From Pseudoflavonifractor phocaeensis (GTDB lineage Bacteria; Bacillota; Clostridia; Oscillospirales; Oscillospiraceae), in contig NZ_JADYTU010000017.1 in NCBI RefSeq assembly GCF_021531375.1, forward strand, positions 1 to 43,821: a stretch of 43,821 nucleotides of DNA, read 5' to 3'. Positions 33,325 through 40,840 of this stretch are shown piece after piece. The translations under genes were made by a program, and so were the position numbers. Within the stretch, counting starts at the first letter, position 1, and each line of letters starts with the position of its first letter. The notes beneath the pieces were generated by a model that did no database searches, was not told where the DNA came from, and saw only the letters and a list, made by a program, of their open reading frames with translations.

Positions 33325-35802
33325 GTGATTGGAAAATTGGGGCGGAAGGTGGCGAAAGTCGCGGTATCCAAGGCAATCTACGCCATTGACAAACCATATG
33401 ATTACCAGATCCCCCGGGAGCTGGAGGACAGCCTCCAGCCCGGGATGCGGGTGCTGGTCCCCTTCGGCTCGGGCAACCGGGGCTCCGACGGCATCGTCCT
33501 CTCCGTTCGGGAGGAACCCAGCGCCGGCACGGCGCTGAAGGAGATCCGGGCCCAGCTGGACCAGACCCCGGTGCTGGACCACAGAGCCATCCAGCTGGCC
33601 CTTTGGATGCGGGAGCGCTATTTCTGCACCCTCTACGACTGCGTGAAGGCCATGCTGCCTGCCGGGCTGTATTTCTCCCTGCGGGACTGCGTCTGTCTGG
33701 TCCGCCCCCAGGATCGGGAGGGAAACTACGCCGCCGCCGACGGGGTCTCCGGCGGGAGCGGGCTTCTGGACCTGCTGTACAGCTGGGGCGGCCGGGGGGA
33801 TATGGAGCAGATCCGTCTGGCCTTCGGCACCCGGGACCCCAACCCCATGATCCGCAAGCTGACGGACCGGGGCGTTCTGACGCTGGAGACCAGCACCCAG
33901 CGGGGGGTGGGGGACAAGACGGAGAAGGTGGCTGTGCTGGCCATCCCTGCGGAGGATGCCATGGCAATGGTGACGCCCCGGCGGAAGTCCGCCCCCCTGC
34001 GCTACGCCGTGACCGAGCTGCTGTGTACCCTGGGGGCCGCCTCCGTCAAGGAGCTGTGCTACTTTACCGGGGCATCCATGCCTACTGTCAAGTCGCTGGA
34101 GAAAAGCGGGATTCTGACGCTGGAAAAGCAGGAGGTTTTTCGCCGCCTTTCCGAAGAGACAGTGGAGACCGCCCCTCCGCCGGTGCTGAACCGGGAGCAG
34201 CAGGAGGCCTTTGAGGGGCTTGCGGCCCTGACCCGGACCGGGAAGCCCGCCGCCGCCCTGCTCTACGGCGTCACCGGAAGCGGCAAGACCCAGGTCTACA
34301 TCCGTCTGATCCAGGAGGTGCTGGCTCAGGGGCGAAAGACCCTGGTGCTGGTACCGGAGATCGTTCTGACGCCGCAGCTGTTAAGGATATTTACTTCCCA
34401 CTTTGGAGACCGGATCGCCGTCCTCCACAGCTCCCTCCGGGCGGGGGAGCGGTACGACGAGTGGAAGCGGGCCCGGAGCGGCGCCGCCCCGGTGGTCATC
34501 GGCACCCGGTCGGCGGTTTTTGCCCCCCTGGACGATCTGGGACTCATCATTCTGGACGAGGAGCAGGAGAGCAGCTACAAGTCGGAGAACGTCCCCCGCT
34601 ACCACGCCCGGGACGTGGCCAAGTACCGCTGCGTGCAGCACAACGCCCTGCTGGTGTTGGGGTCGGCCACCCCCTCGGTGGAGACCATGTACCAGGCCGG
34701 GCAGGGGACGTTCCACCTGTTCCAGCTGAAGCACCGGTACAACCAGAAGGCGTTGCCCCAGGTCTTGATCGCCGACATGAAGGAGGAACTGCGCCGGGGG
34801 AACGACACCTCCATCAGTTCCTGCCTTCGGGAGGAACTGGAGGCCAACCTGGACCGGGGGGAGCAGTCCATCCTGTTCCTCAACCGCCGGGGAGCCAGCC
34901 GCATGGTGTCCTGCGGGGAGTGCGGCTCTGTGCCCGAGTGCCCCCGGTGCTCCGTCAAGCTGACCTATCACTCGGCCAACGGGCGGCTCATGTGCCACCA
35001 CTGCGGCCACTCCCAGCCCCTGCCCCGCGCCTGTCCCGTCTGCGGAGGGCTGCTGAACTTCATCGGCGTGGGCACCCAGCGGGTCCAGGAGGAGCTGGAG
35101 GCGCTCTTTCCCGGGGTGGAGGTGCTGCGGATGGACACGGACACCGTCTCCGCCGCCCATCCCCATGAGCAGCTGCTGGACCACTTCCGGAAGGACCGGG
35201 TGCCCATTCTGGTGGGGACCCAGATGGTGGCCAAGGGGCTGGACTTTGAAAATGTGACGCTGGTGGGGGTCATCGCCCCCGACCTGTCTTTGTATGTGGA
35301 CGACTTCCGGGCCGGAGAGCGGACGTTCTCCCTGCTCACCCAGGTGGTGGGACGGGCGGGCCGGGGAGAGAAGCAGGGGAGGGCGGTCATCCAGACCTAC
35401 ACCCCGGATAACGACGTCATCCGGTTTGCCGCCCGCCAGGATTACGGCCGGTTTTACGAGACGGAGATCCAGCTCCGGCGGCTGCGGGGCTATCCGCCCT
35501 TTGCCGACGTGGTGGTGGTCACCGCCTCGGGCCCGGAGGAGGGGGCGGTGCTCCGGTGCTGCGTCCGCCTGCGGCAGGCCCTGGACGCCGGTTTGGGCCG
35601 GCGGGGGGACTGGAGCATCCTGGGTCCCGCCCCGGCGGCGGTGGCCCGGGTGAACAACCGCTACCGCTACCGGCTGACCCTCAGCGGGAAAAACGACCGG
35701 GAGGCCCGGGCCGTGATCGCCCATCTGCTCCGGGCGGCCCATCAGGATAAGGAAAATCGGGGCGTGTCCGTCTACGCGGACCTGGACCCCTATCAAAGCT
35801 GA
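33325..35802 (+). CDS. priA: Primosomal protein N' (PriA helicase)
   Basis: The 3'-5' DNA helicase that restarts collapsed replication forks. The N-terminal DNA-binding domain (IDKPYDYQIP, RVLVPFGSGNR) precedes the helicase core: Walker A GVTGSGKTQ, ILDEEQESSYKSE (motif II, DEEQ rather than the common DEEH), LGSATPS. Next come the zinc-binding cysteines (CGECGSVPECPRC, CHHCG, CPVCGG) and GTQMVAKGLDFENVTLVG. 825 residues from the GTG at 33325; the start is uncertain, since TTG 33337 and GTG 33349 are also possible and no site stands out. Confidence 0.95.
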   Translation: MIGKLGRKVAKVAVSKAIYAIDKPYDYQIPRELEDSLQPGMRVLVPFGSGNRGSDGIVLSVREEPSAGTALKEIRAQLDQTPVLDHRAIQLALWMRERYFCTLYDCVKAMLPAGLYFSLRDCVCLVRPQDREGNYAAADGVSGGSGLLDLLYSWGGRGDMEQIRLAFGTRDPNPMIRKLTDRGVLTLETSTQRGVGDKTEKVAVLAIPAEDAMAMVTPRRKSAPLRYAVTELLCTLGAASVKELCYFTGASMPTVKSLEKSGILTLEKQEVFRRLSEETVETAPPPVLNREQQEAFEGLAALTRTGKPAAALLYGVTGSGKTQVYIRLIQEVLAQGRKTLVLVPEIVLTPQLLRIFTSHFGDRIAVLHSSLRAGERYDEWKRARSGAAPVVIGTRSAVFAPLDDLGLIILDEEQESSYKSENVPRYHARDVAKYRCVQHNALLVLGSATPSVETMYQAGQGTFHLFQLKHRYNQKALPQVLIADMKEELRRGNDTSISSCLREELEANLDRGEQSILFLNRRGASRMVSCGECGSVPECPRCSVKLTYHSANGRLMCHHCGHSQPLPRACPVCGGLLNFIGVGTQRVQEELEALFPGVEVLRMDTDTVSAAHPHEQLLDHFRKDRVPILVGTQMVAKGLDFENVTLVGVIAPDLSLYVDDFRAGERTFSLLTQVVGRAGRGEKQGRAVIQTYTPDNDVIRFAARQDYGRFYETEIQLRRLRGYPPFADVVVVTASGPEEGAVLRCCVRLRQALDAGLGRRGDWSILGPAPAAVARVNNRYRYRLTLSGKNDREARAVIAHLLRAAHQDKENRGVSVYADLDPYQS

Positions 35803-35828
35803 ATTTTACCACATGAAGGAGAATGATT

Positions 35829-36326
35829 ATGGCGATTCGTACGATTATTACCGGGGACGACCCGGTGCTGAGTAAGGTGTGTCACCCGGTCACCAAGTTT
35901 GACGGCAAGCTGTCCGACCTGCTGGACGACATGCGGGAAACTCTGACCCAGGCCAACGGCGTGGGTCTGGCTGCCCCCCAGGTGGGCATTCTCCGCCGGG
36001 TCGTGCTGGTGGTCAACGACGCGGGGGAAATGCTGGAGCTGGTCAACCCCGAGATCCTGGCCCAGAGTGGAGAGCAGGAGGGCCTGGAGGGCTGCCTCTC
36101 CGTCCCCGGCATGTGGGGCTATGTGAAGCGTCCCGACTGGGTGCGGGTGAAGGCCCAGGACCGGAACGGGAACTGGTTTGAGACGGAAGGCACCGGCCTC
36201 ACCGCCCGCTGCTTCTGCCATGAGCTGGCCCATCTGGACGGCCACCTGTACACCGAGCTGTGCGAAAAGCTCTACACCAGCGACGAGTTGGACCAGATGC
36301 TGGAGGAGCAGGAGGACGGCCAATGA
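35829..36326 (+). CDS. def: Peptide deformylase
   Basis: Removes the formyl group from nascent polypeptides. The 165-residue protein has the three deformylase motifs: GVGLAAPQ, EGCLS and HELAHLDG. The last contains HExxH, but with Ala where HELDHLDG is more usual; the metal ligands are intact. The second ATG at 35829 (7 nt from AAGGAG) is preferred over 35823. It overlaps fmt by ATGA. Confidence 0.96.
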   Translation: MAIRTIITGDDPVLSKVCHPVTKFDGKLSDLLDDMRETLTQANGVGLAAPQVGILRRVVLVVNDAGEMLELVNPEILAQSGEQEGLEGCLSVPGMWGYVKRPDWVRVKAQDRNGNWFETEGTGLTARCFCHELAHLDGHLYTELCEKLYTSDELDQMLEEQEDGQ

Positions 36327-37243
36327 GGATCGTCTTCATGGGGACGCCCGACTTTGCCGTCCCCTCTCTGGAGGCGCTGATCGCCGCCGGGCATGAGGTC
36401 TGCGGGGTGTTCAGCCAGCCGGACAAGCCCGTGGGCCGGCACCAGAACAAGCTGAAGCCCACTCCGGTGAAGGAGTGCGCCCTGGCCCATGACATTCCCG
36501 TGTTCCAGCCCGCCGGCCTGCGGGACGGGGAGGCCCTGGCTCAGCTGAAGGAACTGGCGCCCGAGCTGATCGTGGTGGCGGCCTACGGCCGCCTTCTTCC
36601 CGACGAAATTTTGGCTCTGCCCCCCAAGGGCTGCATCAACGTCCACTCGTCCCTGCTGCCCAAGTACCGGGGCTCCGCCCCCATCCACTGGGCGGTGGTC
36701 AACGGGGACAAGGAGACGGGCGTGACCATCATGGATGTGGTGGCTGAACTGGACGGCGGCGACATCTTGGCTCAGGTCAGCACCCCCATCGACCCCGACG
36801 AGACGGTGGAGACCGTCCATGACCGTCTGGCCGCCCTGGGCGGAGAGCTGCTGGTAAAGACCGTGGCCCAGATCGGAGACGGGACCGTCAAGCGCGTTCC
36901 CCAGGACCCGGTCCAGGTCACTTACGCTCCCATGCTGTCCCGGGCCTTGTCTCCCATCGACTGGACCCAGAGCGCCCGGGCCATCCATAACAAGGTCCGG
37001 GGACTGAACCCCTGGCCCGCCACCTCCACCGACGTGATCTCCGGGGACACGGTGAAGATCTACCGCTCCGCCGTGTTGGACAAGACCGTCTCCGCCCAGC
37101 CCGGGACCATCGTGGCCGCCGGCAAGGAGGGCATCGACATCGCCTGCGGAGACGGACAGGTCCTTCGGGTTCTGGAGCTCCAGGCCCCTGGCAGCCGCCG
37201 CATGGCCGCCGCCGACTACCTCCGTGGCCACCCGCTTTCTTGA
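36323..37243 (+). CDS. fmt: Methionyl-tRNA formyltransferase
   Basis: Formylates initiator Met-tRNA using 10-formyl-THF. 306 residues starting MRIVFMGTPDFAVPSLEAL; catalytic features are INVHSSLLPKYRG (with Asn and His) and NGDKETGVTIM, plus a C-terminal OB-like domain. An ATG 63 bp upstream is inside def and is not the start. It overlaps def (ATGA), so formylation and deformylation are coupled. It is followed by the repeat element, not by the usual metalloprotease or rsmB immediately. Confidence 0.97.
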   Translation: MRIVFMGTPDFAVPSLEALIAAGHEVCGVFSQPDKPVGRHQNKLKPTPVKECALAHDIPVFQPAGLRDGEALAQLKELAPELIVVAAYGRLLPDEILALPPKGCINVHSSLLPKYRGSAPIHWAVVNGDKETGVTIMDVVAELDGGDILAQVSTPIDPDETVETVHDRLAALGGELLVKTVAQIGDGTVKRVPQDPVQVTYAPMLSRALSPIDWTQSARAIHNKVRGLNPWPATSTDVISGDTVKIYRSAVLDKTVSAQPGTIVAAGKEGIDIACGDGQVLRVLELQAPGSRRMAAADYLRGHPLS

Positions 37244-37640
37244 ACGAACGCGGGGCAAAGAACTTTGTGCGAAGCTGCGTTTCGCCTCTGGTCGTGGATG
37301 GAGGGAGGATTCTTTCTGCAGGGCATAGGAACACGACTTGTTGTGTTGGGGTTCCCAGTGCAAGTCGGGCTTTTCAGCAGGTAGGGCGGGGGCTTGCCCC
37401 CGCCGCATAGGGCAGTACTTTTTGATTCCCCGGTTAGCGGCCCGGTAAGGGCGTCGTGCCCTGCGTGTGTATAGATTTGGAAGTGGGGCGCAGGGGCGCA
37501 TCACGATGTGCCCAAAGGACGGCCTTCTCCACAGGACACGGTTCGTTGTGTCCGCAGGTCGATCCAACGGTGGAGCAAAACGAAGTTTTGCGCCCAATTC
37601 TTTTTGATTCTTTTTCTTTTTAAGAAAAAGAATCCACAAC
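37244..37640. repeat. Multi-hairpin intergenic repeat element
   Basis: A ~400-bp non-coding stretch built from small palindromes. These include GCAAAG-AA-CTTTG (37253 on), GGCGGGGGC / GCCCCCGCC (37385-37393 / 37396-37404), AGGGC-GTCGT-GCCCT (37448 on), GGACAC / GTGTCC (37534-37551), GCAAAAC / GTTTTGC (37575-37591) and a 13-bp perfect hairpin with an A/T-rich stem (37606-37618 / 37622-37634). 37380-37395 repeats the sequence at 18-33 in inverse orientation. It lies within a transcription unit between fmt and rsmB. No ORF here is convincing; minus-strand readings are basic-residue-rich and look spurious. I regard it as an intergenic repeat of the REP/BIME kind, not an insertion sequence. Confidence 0.6.
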
Positions 37641-37661
37641 AATCACAAGGAGGCAGAAGGT

Positions 37662-38999
37662 ATGGACGCGCGGGAAGTGGCGATGCTGACGCTGAACGCC
37701 TGCCAGCGGCAGGGAGGATGGTCCGACGGGGTGCTGAAAAAGCAGCTGGCCGCCGCGGGACTGGACAGCCGGGACGCGGCCCTGGCCACCCAGCTGTGCT
37801 TCGGCGTGCTCCAAAACCAGCTGCTGCTGGACTTCTACCTGTCCAAATTCTCCAATATCCCCTTGAAGCGCATGGAGGGAAAGGTGATCCAGGTCCTGCG
37901 CCTGGGGGCTTACCAGATGCTGTTTCTGGATAAAATTCCTCACAGCGCCGCGGTAAACAGCGCTGTGGCCATGACAAAGGCCAACTGCAAGAATCCGCGG
38001 GCGGCGGGGATGGTCAACGGCATCCTCCGCAGTTTGGAGCGGAGTCTGAAGGACCTGCCCGTAATCCCTCAGAAGGACCCCATCTCCTACCTGTCCACCC
38101 TGTACTCCCATCCGGAGTGGCTTGTAAAGGAATTTTCCCTTGCGATCGGGACGGGGGAGACGGCCTCCCTGCTGGCCGCGGACAACAGCCAGCCCCCCAC
38201 CGCCGTTATGGTGAACACCACCCGGACCACCGGGGCGGAGCTGACGGCCCGGCTGGCGGAGGAAAAGGTGGAAGTCACGCCCCACCCCTGGTTGGAGGAC
38301 TGTCTCTATCTGGGCCGCACCGGAGACCTGGAGCGGCTGGCCGCCTTCCAGGAGGGCCTGTTCTACGTCCAGGACCCGGCCTCCCGCCTGGCTATCCGGG
38401 CGGCGGACCCCAAACCGGGGATGCGGGTGCTGGACTGCTGCGCCGCCCCCGGGGGCAAATCCTTTGCCGCCGCCATCGCCATGGAAAACAGGGGAGAGGT
38501 AATCTCCTGTGACCTCCACCCCCATAAGAAAAAACTCATCCGGGCCGGGGCCGACCGGCTGGGTCTGGATATCATTACTCCCATGACCGCCGACGGAAAG
38601 GTGTTCCGCCCGGAGTGGGAGAATTCCTTCGACCTGGTGCTGGTGGACGCTCCCTGCTCCGGTCTGGGGGTCATCCGGAAGAAGCCGGACATCCGCTATA
38701 AGGACCCGGAACCCCTGGCAGAGCTGCCCGCCATCCAGTCGGCCATCCTGGCCAACGCCGCCCGGTACGTCCGGCCCGGCGGAGCGCTGCTCTACTCCAC
38801 CTGCACCCTCCTGCGCCGGGAGAACGAGGCGGTGGTCCAGGACTTCCTACGGGAACATAATGATTACAAGCCAGAAGCCTTTACACTTCCTGGGGACATA
38901 GGCGCTGTGCCCTCTGGAATGGTGACCCTGTGGCCCCACCGCCACGGGACGGACGGCTTCTTTATCTGCAAAATGAGAAAAGGGGAGGGAACCCTTTGA
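37662..38999 (+). CDS. rsmB: 16S rRNA (cytosine-967-C5)-methyltransferase
   Basis: Makes m5C967 in 16S rRNA. An N-terminal NusB-like helical domain (RNA binding) covers about 1-140; the C-terminal Rossmann methyltransferase has VLDCCAAPGGKSF (SAM site), the catalytic DAPCSGLGVIRK and YSTCTLLRREN (both conserved cysteines present). 445 residues. The ATG has AGGAGG upstream just after the repeat element. It overlaps rlmN by TTGA. Confidence 0.96.
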   Translation: MDAREVAMLTLNACQRQGGWSDGVLKKQLAAAGLDSRDAALATQLCFGVLQNQLLLDFYLSKFSNIPLKRMEGKVIQVLRLGAYQMLFLDKIPHSAAVNSAVAMTKANCKNPRAAGMVNGILRSLERSLKDLPVIPQKDPISYLSTLYSHPEWLVKEFSLAIGTGETASLLAADNSQPPTAVMVNTTRTTGAELTARLAEEKVEVTPHPWLEDCLYLGRTGDLERLAAFQEGLFYVQDPASRLAIRAADPKPGMRVLDCCAAPGGKSFAAAIAMENRGEVISCDLHPHKKKLIRAGADRLGLDIITPMTADGKVFRPEWENSFDLVLVDAPCSGLGVIRKKPDIRYKDPEPLAELPAIQSAILANAARYVRPGGALLYSTCTLLRRENEAVVQDFLREHNDYKPEAFTLPGDIGAVPSGMVTLWPHRHGTDGFFICKMRKGEGTL

Positions 39000-40030
39000 C
39001 CGATATCAAATCCATGACTCTGGAGGAGTTGACCGCCTGGTTCAAGGACCAGGGCGAGCCCGCCTTCCGTGCCAAACAGGTCTTCCGCTGGCTGTACCGC
39101 GGCGTTACCTCCTTCGAGGAGATGAGCGACCTGTCCAAGGCCCTGCGCCAAAAGCTGAGCGAGAACTGCTTCATCACCGCCCCCCAGGTGGCCCGGAAGC
39201 AGGTGTCCCGGCTGGACGGGACCATCAAGTACCTGTGGCAGCTGGCCGACGGCAACTGCATCGAGACGGTGCTCATGCGCTATAAGCACGGGAACACGGT
39301 GTGCATCTCCAGCCAGGTGGGCTGCCGCATGGGCTGCGCTTTCTGTGCCTCTACCCTGGCGGGAAAGGTCCGGAACCTGACCCCGGCCGAGATGATCGAC
39401 CAGGTTCTCTTTACCCAGGCGGACAGCGGAGAGACCGTCTCCAACATTGTCCTTATGGGCATCGGGGAGCCGCTGGACAACTTCGACACGGTGATGAAGT
39501 TTCTCACGCTGGTGAACCACCCCGACGGCTTGAACATCGGGATGCGTCATATTTCCCTGTCCACCTGCGGTCTGGTGGACCAAATTGACAAACTGGCCCA
39601 GCGTGGGTTACAATTAACGTTGTCCGTCTCCCTCCATGCCCCCGATGACGAGACTCGGTCCAAGATCATGCCGGTGAACCGCGCGGTGGGAGTGGAGAAG
39701 CTGATGGATACCTGCCGCCGGTATTTCCAGACCACCGGCCGGCGGATCTCTTATGAGTACGCCATGATCGACGGGGTCAATGACTCGGATTGGCAGGCGG
39801 ACCTGCTGGCCGGCCTGCTGAAGGGGACTCCCGGTCATGTGAATTTGATCCCCCTGAACGATGTGGAGGAGAGCCCGTTGAAGCCCAGCCGCCGGGTGGC
39901 GGCCTTCCAGAAGCGGCTGGAGGGCCATGGGGTCACTGTTACCGTCCGGCGGAAGCTGGGGGGCGACATCGACGCCTCCTGCGGCCAGCTGCGCCGAAAG
40001 GCCATGCAGAGCCGGCAGGAGGAGCGCTGA
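38996..40030 (+). CDS. rlmN: 23S rRNA (adenine-2503-C2)-methyltransferase
   Basis: A radical SAM enzyme that methylates A2503 of 23S rRNA (and tRNA A37). 344 residues with the cluster motif CRMGCAFCA and FRAKQVFRWLY at the N-terminus; GIGEPLDNFD and ISLSTCGLV are present. The TTG at 38996 overlaps the rsmB stop as TTGA, with GGGAGGG 6 nt upstream. The longer ATG at 38930 lies within rsmB and lacks a ribosome-binding site. Confidence 0.96.
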   Translation: MTDIKSMTLEELTAWFKDQGEPAFRAKQVFRWLYRGVTSFEEMSDLSKALRQKLSENCFITAPQVARKQVSRLDGTIKYLWQLADGNCIETVLMRYKHGNTVCISSQVGCRMGCAFCASTLAGKVRNLTPAEMIDQVLFTQADSGETVSNIVLMGIGEPLDNFDTVMKFLTLVNHPDGLNIGMRHISLSTCGLVDQIDKLAQRGLQLTLSVSLHAPDDETRSKIMPVNRAVGVEKLMDTCRRYFQTTGRRISYEYAMIDGVNDSDWQADLLAGLLKGTPGHVNLIPLNDVEESPLKPSRRVAAFQKRLEGHGVTVTVRRKLGGDIDASCGQLRRKAMQSRQEER

Positions 40031-40082
40031 ATCTCAAATTCCAGTCTCGCCGGTATTCCGGCAGAAAAGAGGAAGATGTTTC

Positions 40083-40802
40083 ATGGAGATATGGGGTGTC
40101 ACCCATCGCGGTGCGGTCCGACAGCAAAATCAGGATTCCTTCGCTTCCCAGCGTCTGGAGGATGGGCGGATCATCGCCCTGGTCTGCGACGGCATGGGGG
40201 GTGCCCGGGCGGGCAACGTAGCCAGCACCATGGCAGTGGACCTGTTCATGCGCCGGTTCCTGGAGCAGGACGGCGAGTCCAACGACCAGGAGCGGATGCA
40301 GGTCTCGGCGGCCATGGCCAACCAGGAGGTATTCCAGCGGGCGGCCACCGATCCCGACTGCGCCGGCATGGGGACCACGCTGGTGGCGGCTCTGGCCGGA
40401 CCGGGGGAGGCGGTCATCCTTAACGAGGGGGACAGCCGCGCCTATCATGTCAATCAGGAGGGGATCGTCCTGGTCACCCGGGACCACTCCCTGGTGGAGG
40501 ACATGGTGGAGCGGGGAGAGCTGACCCGGGAACAGGCCCGCACCCACCCGCACAAGAACCTCATCACCCGGGCCCTTGGGGCGGAGCCGGTGCTGTTGGC
40601 CGACTGCTTCCGCCAGTCCATGGCCCCCGGGGACTATCTGCTGCTGTGCAGTGACGGACTGAGCAACGTGGTCACCGAACAGGAGATGCTCTATGAGGTC
40701 ATCCACGGCGGCGAGGACGAGAGCTGCTGCCAGCGGCTGTTGGACATTGCCCTGCACCGGGGCGCGCCCGACAACGTGACGGCGGTGCTCATCCGCCGCT
40801 GA
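40083..40802 (+). CDS. prpC: PP2C-type Ser/Thr phosphatase (PrpC/Stp)
   Basis: A 239-residue PPM/PP2C phosphatase, the partner of the adjacent PASTA kinase. Metal-site motifs are RQQNQDSF, VCDGMGGARAGN, GMGTTLV, LNEGDSRAYHV, CSDGLSN and the C-terminal GAPDNVT. The ATG at 40083 follows GAGGAAG by about 10 nt. A longer reading from 39927 lies in rlmN. It is 39 bp ahead of prkC. Confidence 0.95.
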   Translation: MEIWGVTHRGAVRQQNQDSFASQRLEDGRIIALVCDGMGGARAGNVASTMAVDLFMRRFLEQDGESNDQERMQVSAAMANQEVFQRAATDPDCAGMGTTLVAALAGPGEAVILNEGDSRAYHVNQEGIVLVTRDHSLVEDMVERGELTREQARTHPHKNLITRALGAEPVLLADCFRQSMAPGDYLLLCSDGLSNVVTEQEMLYEVIHGGEDESCCQRLLDIALHRGAPDNVTAVLIRR

Positions 40803-40840
40803 GGGCGGAACGACCCTGAGAAAGAAGGAGGATATTTACC

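Noticed and set aside
37606-37634. A/T-rich 13-bp hairpin taken as terminator for fmt
   Set aside because: The T-rich part is within the stem rather than after it, and A's follow. It fits better as part of the repeat element than as an intrinsic terminator.
37244-37640. CRISPR array or insertion sequence in the fmt-rsmB gap
   Set aside because: The palindromes differ from each other and are not evenly spaced, there are no spacers, no transposase ORF, and no target-site duplication was seen.
36272-37642. 456-codon minus-strand ORF spanning fmt and the repeat element
   Set aside because: Its C-terminal two thirds are the fmt antisense; the N-terminal part is the translated repeat element with basic low-complexity sequence and no ribosome-binding site.
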